DNA from: Spizellomyces punctatus DAOM BR117
Lineage: Eukaryota; Chytridiomycota; Chytridiomycetes; Spizellomycetales; Spizellomycetaceae
Direction of reading: 5' to 3'
Length of the DNA: 64,000 bases
Assembly (NCBI RefSeq): GCF_000182565.1
Contig: NW_015971559.1
Location: 124,001-188,000 of the forward strand
The position numbers were made by a program, and so were the translations under genes. The notes below the pieces were generated by a model, which worked only from the letters and a program-made list of their open reading frames with translations, was not told the DNA's origin and did no database searches. Of this stretch, positions 14,206 through 25,204 are shown piece after piece. Numbering within the stretch: position 1 is the stretch's first letter; each line of letters opens with the position of its first letter.

Positions 14206-16723
14206 CTATAGATCAATCCCAGAAAAAACGTGAGTCTCAGCGTCAATAGATGGTGCGGTTCGACAAGTGTAGCATACCAAACGGCCAACATCAAACTCAT
14301 TCCTGGTCTGCAGAGCCAAATCTGGATGATGCCCGTATTGGCAACGGTGCCATTGCTCGTCAGGCAGAGGGGTTTTGGCGTCCCTTGCGCATTCTGCAAT
14401 ATGTTCCACTAAAGCAAGACATTCTTCAAGCTGCGCCTTTGTATACCCAGTGACAATATGAGTCAAATCTTCCGCTTGAGTAACTACGATACAGAGAGTC
14501 AACAGTTGCACCGCAGCGAAGCGCCATATTTAAAGCCATGGCTACTTACTGTCCTCAAATGGATATGTGAGAAAGAACACCGCGGCGGCCAGCATACTGT
14601 TGCGAAATCTGATGGTAGTGTCGACTGCCATGCAAGCTTGCAAGACGAAAAAGGCTCCGCTGGCTTCATCCAATGTAAATGCTGCTTGAAATATGTCGCG
14701 CTCTCCAACGGGCAGGTTCGGGGGTTTGTGAATGTCATGGTAGAAAGACCAAAGGCGCGCAAGTTGAAACGACCGCGTCAAAAAGTCGTGTGCGGTGGAA
14801 ATGCACAAGTTCCAGTTCATTTTCTAAAGGTGACCTGAAGGTTAAGTGGTGACTATAGAAGCTATCGAATGGGGATGTCACTTACAATCATAAAATCGGC
14901 TTCGTACTTGACCACCCTTTTACAAGCCTTTTGCATGACTTTAACATGTTCATCGGGATGGTATCCTTGAGTTTCAAATTCACAAATCTTCCAAACGTCG
15001 AGTGATTGTTGCTCCTGCAGAAGATTAGGTTATGTTAACGACAGTCGCCTCAAGATATTGCGCAAGTTGCAGACTTACTTCCAGCTTGCTAGCACAGTTC
15101 AGCATTGCAACACCAACTAGCTGCAGCTTCTTGAGCGGAATTTCCGCTATTTTACTCATGTACATATCCAAAAAGTTAACAGCCAAATGATAAGCTCTCC
15201 TAGAGAGGGCATTTTCGTCGCACACCTACATCGATGCAGAATGTAGAGTTAAGCGTTGGATGAATAATACGGAAGATCCAGTCATACCAACCTCAGCCAT
15301 CCAATCAATCAACAGACCTCGATGGTCTGCGTTCATCTCCATGTGCTTTGAGATCCAGTCCGGACGCCGGTTCTCCATAAGAACTTCCTCCCGTTCGACG
15401 TCTGTCTTCCATTGCTTTAGAACGATTTTCATGTCAGCTTTCTAAAACACCAAATGGTATTAGCACCAACTCGAGGTGGTAACGCATGCGTGAGCGACTG
15501 GTCAACGGGCTACCTCATTTCCTTCAACAATCTCAAGAAGCTTCCTCGGCATTGGACATGCCGGAACTACCTTAGTCGCAGCATCTGCGCTGTGAAAAAA
15601 TTCTGTAGAGCGGGCACACAGCGAAGTATTGTCGGGGGGCAGCAGGTGGCCCATGGTTTCGCTTATCATCTCCGTTTGAGCCTGTATGACAATCTTGCGC
15701 CGAAGAGGACTGCACTCAATGGGAGCATAGCGGTTTTCCTTACGTACATCAGATGCGGGGGAGAGTGCATCCAAACGGGTAGAGTATGCCACCGGTGAAT
15801 TGCCAGCCCTGGGCGTCATCGGTGGGGTAGAAATGAAGGGAGTGATATCACTTAGTGTGTCATCATCTCTGTGAACAGAGGTTGCTGCTGACGGTTCATC
15901 AGAGTCCGAAAGGGGCTCTTCATCACAGTAGAGAGGATCATTACACCATTCCGGAATGGATGAGGTAGGTGACGAGGTTTTGGGATCCGAGGGTATATCA
16001 AGATCCTCATCTTCATCGATTGACAGACGGGCGTGGGCCTTGTGAACGGTTGACCTGAAGGTAGGGGTAGCAATCTTGCGAGAAAGAGGTGAAATACTTG
16101 GAGATACGTTCGGGGCCGCTTGATATACAGGTGAGCTTGAAAAGGTGAACTTAAATTGCGAATTCGGGAGCCGTAAGCTGTTCTCATCGCATATCCGTGT
16201 GTCTTCCTTGACCTGCATCTTGGCTGCGTACATTGAGGGCACAAACGGAAGAATCAGTATCTACATTAGATCTTGCTAAATTTTGGTTCGTACCATCCCC
16301 GATACGTCGACGTTTGCCACTTTTGGGTTCGATAATCGCGTACTCTAGATTCTTAATACGAACGGGAGTGTCGTAGACATCGTTTTCATCGATCTTGCGC
16401 TTGACGCCGGAAAGAGGGCAGGTTCCGTAATTTTCGAGCATTAAGCGAAAGGGCTCATTCTTCTAGAAGCAGCAGATATTAAAAAATGAGATCACATGTT
16501 AGGAATGGGGCAGGAATAGGCGAACAGAGGCATTGGTCTCGATCACAACATCTATCTCACCTGCTGAACTGGTGTGTGCGGGGGCTTGATGGGCTGCCTG
16601 TCCGCCCTCGCTGGCGACAATGACAATGAAGCGACATTGGCATTTGCGCTGAATACGCGTAACCCGCGTCAATAACGTTTGGCGAGATAACCGAATATGT
16701 TGCACGTCTTACCCTCCGAGCAT
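14206..16723 (-). CDS. Cyclin (mitotic/E-type cyclin-box protein)
   Basis: Regulatory subunit of a cyclin-dependent kinase. The first exons fit exactly: 16723-16713 (11 nt, MLGG-), 16648-16561, 16462-16294, 16223-15514, then one beginning at 15441 and several more to the stop at 14206. The N-terminal 330 residues are disordered, with KRRRIGD- and Ser-Pro/Thr-Pro-rich segments (SPSISPL, TPPMTPRAG) typical of CDK targets. The cyclin box starts with HMEMNADHRGLLIDWMAEV, matching the MRxILVDWL signature, then LSRRAYHLAVNFLDMYM and LQLVGVAMLNCASKLE. The second cyclin fold follows (MNWNLCISTAHDFL). The C-terminus is long (TGYTKAQLEECLALVEHIAE). Assignment between A, B and E types is not possible by eye. 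No clear RxxL destruction box was found. ACGCGT boxes lie upstream and in intron 1. Confidence 0.8.
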
Positions 16724-17641
16724 CCCGTCTTGAACTGCCAAAAAGAAAAAGGCCCCCGGAACCTTCATAGAATGGGAGAAGGAGAATCCCAGCGGTTAAG
16801 AACCGTGAGGCGCGTCGGCATCTCTACCGTTCGCGTGCAGCAATTGCCAAATGCGCAGATGCTGAAACTTGGCTTAGACATAGCGACTCACCTGCTTTCA
16901 ATAAAAGAACCCAGTGTGATTCCAGAAAGAAAGCAATGCGGCCTCAATAGGTAGTGCAATCGCAAAAATGTGAGAGAAGAACAATATGGGGAACGAAGGA
17001 CCAGACGACGTCGGGGCGCGCCGTTTTGACTGGCGCGCGCACACTTTCAGGGTAAATCACGGGGATTCCACCACGTCTAGTGAGACAGGATCGATGGACC
17101 TAAAACCAGGTTGAAGTTAACTGGACCCGGAGCGATGGCGGAGTGGTTATTGTCCCCCGTTGCTGCGACGGGTAGAAGGGCAGAAACGCGTCTTATGTAA
17201 ACGCGTATTGTTCAGTCTTTCGGACGAAAAACTCGCGTGCCCGATCCTCGTGGGCCGTTCGACTGATTCCGTGGGTTGTGAGCTATCGCCAAGCAGGCCC
17301 GTTCTCCAGGAATAGCATATGCGTCATGGGAGACTGTAACGTGGTCGAAACAATAGAAAACACTTACACATTTTACTCTCGCAAAAGTAAGCTTAATTCA
17401 GCCAAGTCTGCCACTCTTTGGCCGGGTCCGCAGCAATCAGACAATCCAACCACAGGTATCATGTCACATGGTTGAAGGTACCAGCAAAGAAGATGCAGAT
17501 TGTAAAACTGAGACCACCAATACTCTTTACTATTTGCAAATGATTGCTTGGCAGATCTTTTTCCTTTCAACAGACTTTCTACTGAAGTTGAATATAATAC
17601 AGTTACAATATAAATTACATGCAGAAGCTTCTTATCCAACT
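16724..17641. promoter_or_regulatory. Cyclin upstream region with ACGCGT boxes and GC-rich hairpins
   Basis: About 0.9 kb between two genes on the minus strand, so it should contain the cyclin promoter. Two ACGCGT hexamers (MluI cell-cycle box sequence) lie 15 bp apart at 17186-17191 and 17201-17206, and a third is inside cyclin intron 1 (16655-16660). Palindromic GGCGCGCC (17015-17022) and TGGCGCGCGC (17031-17040) are E2F/MBF-like. The stretch 17130-17275 is rich in short inverted repeats. Binding is inferred only from sequence. Confidence 0.4.
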
Positions 17642-20600
17642 CTATGCGCTGGCATCGGAGGTTGATTTAATCGGTCCACTAATGAACTTCCGAAACCCAT
17701 TCACGATTCTCTTCAATTTTGCTTCGGTTGCAGCCTTTTGTTCCCCAAGGAGCTTCACGTCTTTTTGCAGCTCCTCGATCCGCCGGATGTGTCCCTCCGT
17801 TGTGCGCTCAAGCGACTGTATTCTATCTCGCTCGCTCTCATGGCGAGCAGTTAATGCTTGAATTTCAAGCAACTGTGCTTCCGAGGTCTTGGTGCCCTCT
17901 GCCACTTTTTGCTGCAACAGGGCCGCGCTATTATTGGCTGATACATGTAAGTTATGTATATGTAAAAACTGCTTTACGAAAGGTAAAGGATGGTCACGAT
18001 CATCGGTCAAACGGTCAGAATCAGCCGCGTAAGGGAGGATATGTTGGTACTGTTTCTCGTAATCCGTTAAAAGTTGCTCCAGTTCACGGTGCTGGGATTT
18101 CACATCTTCAAAGGATGCTTGAAGAGTTTTGAACTTTCCCATCCATGCGTCTTCGCGCGATTTGAGTTTGTCCTTCGTTTTGGACAGAGCCTCTTTCAGG
18201 GAGCTATTTTCCGCGCGGAGGGCGGAGAGCTGATGGACGTGCTCTGATATCACCCGGAATTTTTAGCTAAGGGTGCAACAAAAAGTTTCGAAACCTTGCT
18301 TACCTTCAATCATTCCATTCAGCTGCTCCAATTGATTGGATGTATCTTGGTTGTTCTTTAGTAGTTCCATCAAAGCCTCAACATCGCAGAGATTGTCGCG
18401 ACATGGCGATGGTTCCCCGTGGTGTTGCTGCAAGCCGTTTACCTTGTCAGTTAAGGTTCGGCCTATCTCTCTCAGTAAGTCTGCGGATGGATCCCAAGCA
18501 GAGTCACCGCCCACACTGGCGGTTCTAGTATTCTCCAGCTCTTTCTGCTTCCGGCGGAGGTCTTCTTGAAGGTTGTCGATGATCTCAGTTGCCTGTTGGT
18601 TCTTCAATTTCTCATCGTCGAGTTTTGATTCCAGCATATCAATGCTTTTGCGAAGTTTTGTGAATTCAGCCTCGGTGGCTGCGGGCGCTGAATACATTTT
18701 CTCCAACGACGCCCGCAAAGTGACATTTTCTCGTTTCCATTTTTCGATAGTTCGCTCGAGGTGTTCTTGATGGGCTTGCATTTGAGTAGTGATGGCGGTG
18801 AGCTCGTCAATACGCTTTTCATAGGAGGCGGTTTTCGTTTCTTCTTCGAGCAAGGCGGCAGCTGTCCGCTCCGCAGCTAGCCAATCCACACATGTGTCGC
18901 TATCTATCTGCGTGCGTTTCTGAAGTGCCTCATGTTCTTGTACTTCTTTCAGAACCGCTAATCTTCCTTTTTCTGCAACCATGGCGGCTTCGCGTGCGAG
19001 AGCTACTTCCCTCATTCTTTTCTCTTGCTCTTCCTTGTATGCTTTTTTAATCTTTTCAAACTCTGTTTGGATCTTCTCCAAGTTCCCTTCTAACGTTTCA
19101 TTGTCGTCCTGTAGCTTTTGCATGTCGCTGGCATAACTGTCCGCAATAGTTTTGATGGTTCGTTCCGTCTCGGCACGGATCTTGGTACTATCCTCGCGCA
19201 GACGATGAATCCGATCTTCAACAAGCAGTGACTCTTCCAGAGCTGCAGAAAACGCATGCGCCGATACGGTAACGACTTGAGTAACGTCCTTGCAGGCCGC
19301 CAGAAAATGAGAAGGGTTGTATACGATAGATGAGGATGTGACGGCTGCTCGGATGGCATCGAGTCCGTTGAGCAGGGTGTCCATTGTGCGCATTGGCGAG
19401 TTCAGAGCAGTTGACATAGAAGAGCCGTCGGACGAATACCGTGGGGTAGATGCGATTTCACATTTCTTATCTCTTAGTTTGTGAGTTTCGCTGTCGATTA
19501 GACGTAACACGTCCTGCCGCGCATCGTCGTCGTCCACCCTATCAGGCGTTGTGGAGAGTACAGTATTTGTGGATGCATTTAGCATCTCGTGCTTCTTGTC
19601 AACGATATTTGCGGTGTCTGTTTGCCCCAAGTTCATTTTCAATGCGGTCTCCTGCTCAGTCAATCTCTTGTTCTCCCGGCGCAAGATCTCATTTTGTTCA
19701 ATCAGGGCCTTTAGTTCAATGTGATGTCGAGATACCCGCGTTTGCAGCTCGTGATTATCATTCTCCAAATGTCGACATCTTCCAGACAATTCAGATAGTC
19801 GAATCCTTTCTTCTCTTTTCCGAGCGGGGTCACATTGTGCCTGTAGTCGCGCGTTCTCCTTTTCGAGTTGCTGAATTCGGCGTCTGAGAAATCCAACCGT
19901 CGCATCTTCATCTTTATTGGATCGACGGGAGATCTGGTCTCGTAGCCGACGATTATTGTCTTCCATGTATCTCAACTGCTTATGCAAGCTGGAGATAAGA
20001 CCTGGGTCCATGTACTCAGTTCCTTCCATTGTTAGATGTACCCTATGATTTTGCTTTCCGTACGCACTTGACAGCGTAGTCGCAATTGTCCGCGCTGACT
20101 CAATGTCTTTTTTTGGCGCTCTTAATGGCAGAGGGGAGCCTTTCGGCAGTTTTGCCTTGTGGTCATCAAGGTCGTCTATATGAATAGGATTCTGAACAGT
20201 TTGCTGATAATGCCGAGTGCCATGTTGATCATCACGAAGCATTGATGGCGGTCTTTTTTCATCGGGTTCTGTGCAGCCTTCGGTTTGCAGTTCCTCGAAA
20301 AGCAGATGGTCGGTCTGTTGTGCACTAGAAGAGATGGTTTGCTGTCTCCCTTTCTCGTGGACATGTGCGTCGTCTTCAGATTGTGCACCATGTCGCTTGA
20401 CCCTGGTCCCAATATCACCTTCGATGCGATCCGGCTTGGGCCGACTTGATCGTGCGCTCTCGGCTACCCGCTTCTCCGCTGGCTCTCTTCTTTGTGCTTC
20501 TAATGGATGCTGGAAAACCGAGCTGGTAGTACCCTCGCGATGGAAGATCGAACAGGGATTTTCTACGTATCCTTGATGAGAGATAATATAATCTGAATGC

Positions 20601-20911
20601 GGTCGCTCTTTGATGTCTTGATTTCCGGGGCTGATTTGTTCCTTGGCACCGCCATTGATATGTTGACTATTTTCATCAACAGTTTCGTGTGCGTTCTCTT
20701 TCTCATCCTTAAAGAGTCCATCTTCCAGTTCCTTCAAAGTCTCTGATATAACCGCTGTCGCTTTGACTAAAGCGTGAGACTTCGAAGAGAGGTCGCTTAC
20801 AGGCTCCAGTACCGACAGCTTGACCCTGGAAGCAGATTGCGTACGATCATTTGAACTTTTCGCAGAACTCGGGTTACTATTCTCTTTTACTCGGACAGTT
20901 TTCGGGGCCAT
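17642..20911 (-). CDS. Large coiled-coil protein of unknown function
   Basis: Two exons (20911-18304 and 18243-17642) join in phase 1 to about 1069 aa. Residues 1-290 are polar, basic and likely disordered (MAPKTVRVKENSNPS start, several KR-rich patches). From about 290 to the end it is almost continuous heptad-rich coiled coil with a Ser/Thr-rich break near 490-530, and a shorter non-coiled patch around DDRDHPLPFVKQFLHIHNLH (about 935). There is no kinase, motor, GRIP or membrane segment. Spindle pole, centriolar or ciliary scaffold proteins look like this, but no named family was recognised. The start ATG is 184 bp from the divergent EAF start, with an ACGCGT box at 20936-20941, so cell-cycle-linked expression is possible. 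Confidence 0.7.
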
Positions 20912-21095
20912 TTGCGAATCGAGCGCGCGCAGCAGACGCGTTCCTAGTAAGCTCGTGGTTTCGTAGCTAAGCCTCCTCCAGCTAACACACTCACAAAGGG
21001 CAACACTGCCAAACGGCTGTTTTGCTCCACTGCAATCCGGCTGTCGCCGATGATTTCACACGCTCGCTGTAAGCAACTGGAATATTTGTGGTATC

Positions 21096-22366
21096 ATGTC
21101 GCAGGTTATGTCTTTGCTGGGCAATGACTGGCCAACAGAGGGCGAGTATGAAATTGTCAAGGGGAAGTCGTTTGAACAGCCGACCAGGAATCCTTGGTTA
21201 GGACTTGAATGTAAGCCTCTTCACCACCCTGCAGCAAAACTTTATGTCTAAGCACTTCAATTAGACAAAGGCAAGTTTCCACATCAATCTATTACCGGTG
21301 TTCTAAGGTCGGCGACGGACGAGCCTGCTTACAATGCAGAAATAGATTGTGAACAGGTGAGCGTATAAATCAAGGGCGCGAGTAAATATAGACATCTGAT
21401 ATGCGCTTTTGGACTAGTCTGAGCTTCATGCTTCTTAGGAAGGAGAAAGCCATCGGTATAAGGCGAAACCTTGTGGTACTGGCCAGCATTTGTCGTACTT
21501 GCTATTCTGGGATCGAAAACGAAAGGTACCTAGGTACAGAATTTGGCATTTTTTGTGTGGATACCTCATTAATATTGGTATGCATTAGGTGTTCGTTCTG
21601 GAAAAACTTATATCAAGTTTCGAAATGCATCCAGCCGCCATGCAGGAAAGTCACGGAGTGTCTTCGACTGCTGAGGACAATGAGACAGAAATGGATCTAG
21701 ACAGGGAACTGGATGCCGTGTTTGCGGATTTGGATGAGGAGGATGACGACGAAGAGGTTGATCTGGCAGCGGACGACGATGGTAGCAAGCCAGATGCAGT
21801 TAGAGGATATGGTCGGAAGAGTTCTGTTGAGGATTTCGCCAACAGCCATATGAGCTCAGCCAACTACGTCTCTGACGAGGATGAGACGGATGGGCTGATA
21901 TCAACGATGGAAACTCGACGATCTGGTGGAGACGATGTTACAGACAGCGATTTTGATTCGGAGCTAGATGCGGCGTTTGAGGAATTGCGTCAAGAAGATG
22001 GCGAATCCGGGGAGCTGACTGCGGCAAATGAGGGAAATCATGAATTGGAGGATATATTGGAAAATGCTTTGGAAGATGTGTATAAAGACTTGTGCGACTC
22101 CCATTCAGATGGTAGCGGTGATATGACTGAGGATGATCCAGCTGATGAAGCCGAAGAAGAGGTGAACAAGCTTTCCGGCTTTCCGCAGGATGATAGTGGA
22201 GGAGATCTTTTACATGCTCGTTCACGAGGAGGTCCTATTTCACTCAGTTCACTGGAAGGTAAGCTGCAGTGGTTAGCGGACTTTATGTCCTACTGACGAG
22301 CACGCTGTGCCTTTTTTTGTAGATGGAAGCGAATCCAGTGGCTCAGGTTCTAGCATTGACGACTAG
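21096..22366 (+). CDS. EAF-type RNA polymerase II elongation factor (ELL-associated factor)
   Basis: EAF proteins bind ELL and stimulate transcript elongation in the nucleus. Five exons fit by phase: 21096-21210, 21265-21356, 21439-21525, 21589-22258, 22323-22366, giving 335 aa. The N-terminal 100 residues have the EAF fold marks: GEYEIVKGKSF near the start, then YKGKFPHQSITGVL, then YLLFWDRKRKVFVLEKLISS, equivalent to the FD..G.FVLERL core of animal EAF. The remainder is very acidic and serine-rich (DADLDEEDDDEEVDL type) and ends in a SGSGSSIDD tail, as expected for the transactivating tail. It is divergent from the coiled-coil gene across 184 bp. The N-terminal match is good but short. Confidence 0.75.
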
Positions 22367-22584
22367 TGCAGACTTAGATATTTACATTGTACATATTTCT
22401 TTTTACACGGCGTATTTATCACTTAGACCATTGTCATGACTGGACTCTGCTCAAGGCTGTGCCACCCACATCAGGTGGAAAGAGCTGCGTACGCGCAAAG
22501 TTCTGTTCCCCAGATCAGTGACCATATTTTAGATCGCTCATCTTTCTGTATTGCAACTGGGAAGCGATAGATAAATAGCACAAC

Positions 22585-24346
22585 ATGGGTATGGCCTTCG
22601 ATGATTCTTCGTTTAGCCCGTTCTAACTCAGTCCTTGGACAGGCTTATTCGACAACCCTCCGTCATCCCAACCTTTTGGTCAGTACCCGAACATGCTTGA
22701 TCAGCTTGTTCTTCAACTGAAGCAAGTACTCTAGGAGGTTCAGGCACCACGGGCTTCTTTCCCGCGACAAATACAGCTTCTTCAAATCCAGGAGCCAATG
22801 CGTTCCCCTCTTCTAAGGTTGGGGGTGCAGCTACCACAACCGCTGCTCCGAGCACTCCTTCTTTCTTCACACCTCCCGTTGCAAATACGGCTGCAGCTGG
22901 TGGACAAACGCTTGGAGGGACCGGCCTCTTTGGATCTATAGGCGGTGCATCTACTGGGCAAGCGCTTGGAAGTTCGCCTGCATTGACTTTTGGGTCTGCG
23001 GCGGCGACTGCACCTTCCACAACCGCATCGGGAGCAGCAGGTTTTAATTTTGGACCTTCATCAAGCCTTGGAACCACTAGCGGTCCGACCGTGGGATCTG
23101 CAATCGGTTCATCAGCTTCTAGTGCTGGAACTCCTGGATCAGTACCTGCGTCACAGCCTGCGGCAACGCCATCAAGTCAGCCACAGGGAGGCTTTTTTCC
23201 AACTGCAACGAAACCACTCACAACACAAGCACCTGTTACTCCAGCAGCTAATAAGATCGCCAAAGCCCCTGCAGGAACACCTGGGCCTTTGAAGCTGGGG
23301 GATTTGGCAAGTGAGTGGTGCATATTCGATTTTCAAATGATATCTGGTGCGGTAACTAACATACGGCGTGCATAAGCACCAAGCACGTCAGCGGCAACTG
23401 GAGCAGCGAGTGGAGCACCTGCCACTAAAGCGGGAGAAACTGCCACCGCACAAGCGGAACTCTCATTCTCTACTCTCAAAAACAGAACCATGGAGGAAAT
23501 TTTGCAGCGCTGGAACCAAGAACTTGATCAGTGCACCAAAGAATTTCATCGGCAAGCCGTGGAAGTGCAAAACTGGGACCGCATTATCTTAGAAAACAGT
23601 TACTCGGTTAGGACACTTACATATCAGCCGGCCCTGTAGTTTCGGAGATTCTAACGTTTTCTTTATGTAGATTTCCAAGCTATGTGAACAGTTGAATGAA
23701 GCGGAAACGTTGCAGAAGGAGATAGATGACAATTTGGGCTACATCAGTTCTCAGCAAAATTCTCTTGACAGCGCCTTGGCTCAATACGACGCAGATCTTC
23801 AGCGAATTATCCAGAATGAGATGGCCTCGATGCAAAACAGGTGCGATACTCTGTCAGTTGTTAGCCGTCACTCCATAATCTAATTGCTTGGGGATGAATA
23901 GGCACAGCCACGCAGATGAAGAGCGAGAAAGGGCGTATTCATTGGCAGAGTCGCTGAATCTTCAGCTAGATGAGATGGCGTCCCAGCTGTCTGTCCTGAT
24001 TGGGGAAATAAACGCTTCAAAGGGCGAAGAAATTGATGGTGGGCTGGGCAGCACCGGGGATGGAGATTCTCTTTTGGGTGATGGAGAAGAACCGAGTCCT
24101 GTTGGTGCAATCGTCCGTATCCTTAATGAACATCTATCATCGCTGGAGTGGCTCGACAGCAGCACCGCGGATTTGGCCCAGAGGGTTCAGAATCTCGTCC
24201 GAACATCAGATGAAGGACTCAGTCATGTCGATCGTGCGCATCGAGGTGGTGCAGCGACAGGCGCGTTCGATTCAACAACGCCAGCGAGACCCTCCATCAC
24301 CTCGCTGTTTGGAGTTTCGTCCACTGCTGATAGATTAGCACGTTAA
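22585..24346 (+). CDS. NSP1: Nucleoporin NSP1/NUP62, FG-repeat channel subunit
   Basis: Central-channel nucleoporin that forms the NUP62-NUP58-NUP54 coiled-coil complex and supplies FG repeats for nuclear transport. Exon 1 codes only ATG plus one base (22585-22588); exon 2 begins GLFDNPPSSQPFG, then a long exon from about 22735. The FG part is Ala/Thr/Gly/Ser-rich but has only a few FG dipeptides (QPFGG, LFGSI, TFGSA, NFGPS). The C-terminal third holds the Nsp1_C coiled coil: MEEILQRWNQELDQCTKEFH, then ILENSYS/ISKLCEQLNEAE, QKEIDDNLGYISSQQNSLDS, and a last helix RILNEHLSSLEWLDSSTADL. These blocks are diagnostic. About six exons in total. Confidence 0.9.
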
Positions 24347-24529
24347 GGAGAATATATATATCACTGTGTCCCAAATGATATCCGGCCCATGCTGGTAGTG
24401 AGCTATTGACGAGATATCCATGCTGTACGATGGGACGTTAATTCGTGACTGTTGAAATTTGCGCATAAATATAATATTAAAGGACAGCTCTTAAATGTAA
24501 CTCTCAATCCACACTCATTTCTCTATGAA

Positions 24530-24915
24530 TCACAAATTCATTTTGCTCAAAATGAAATCATCCCGGCCGTATCTTGGGCGCCCCGGACGCTGGCCTCCCT
24601 TGCCAATCTTCAGACGGAACCATTTCATCTACGAGAGCCACAGAGGTCAAATCCCTTGCAATGATATTAACTTGATCCGAAACGCCAATTTACCTTCAAT
24701 TTCTGCTTCAAATGGGACGTTTTCTCTGCTTGGCGAGGGATTAAGTAACCAGGCAGCTTCTTTCCGCCGTAGGAAGGATGTTTGGAGCCGCGAATTTGTT
24801 GCGTGAGTGTGAGACGGGAGATAAAAGAGGATGTTGTTGTATTGAAAGTGGTTACGCTGGTCGTCAGCCGGGACGGGGTCGTCCTCCAGAGGGATGTTAG
24901 TCTCGAAATCATGGT
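24530..24915 (-). CDS. Small basic protein, probably mitochondrial, unrecognised
   Basis: Two exons (24915-24694 and 24628-24530) join in phase 0 to 106 aa. The first 40 residues are Arg/Ser/Thr-rich and lack acidic residues (MISRLTSLWRTTPSRLTTS), a typical mitochondrial targeting sequence. The mature part is strongly basic with RGSKHPSYGGKKLPGYL, KTSHLKQKLKMKWFRLKIG and a Gly/Arg/Pro-rich end (GGQRPGRPRYGRDDFIL). This composition is that of a small mitoribosomal protein, but I cannot name a family. An in-frame ATG at 24993 would add 26 residues with a poorer targeting signal. It lies head-to-head with the Dicer gene. Confidence 0.6.
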
Positions 24916-25204
24916 TTTGACGGTAAAGCAAGTCCAACATCCAGCGATCGCAATGTGGCTCCCTCTGCTGAATTTTGTTGCCATGGCTACCACCGATTAT
25001 GAGTCCTTTATTGTGGTCACGGGGTGAGTGCTGCGCATTACTATGGCAACAAAACTATTGAGCAAACAGGCGGCAGAACCGAAGGAAGGAAGGGCAGGAT
25101 ATCTGTGGCCGCCACCGTCAGCAAAAGCTACCAAGTCACTCTGTACAGCTCCACGAACAGTACAGAGTCACTCGGTTTGTACTTCTGCAGTGGTGCCCAT
25201 AACC

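Noticed and set aside
17125-17210. tRNA A-box match TGGCGGAGTGG on the plus strand
   Set aside because: No matching acceptor stem and no B-box at the right distance.
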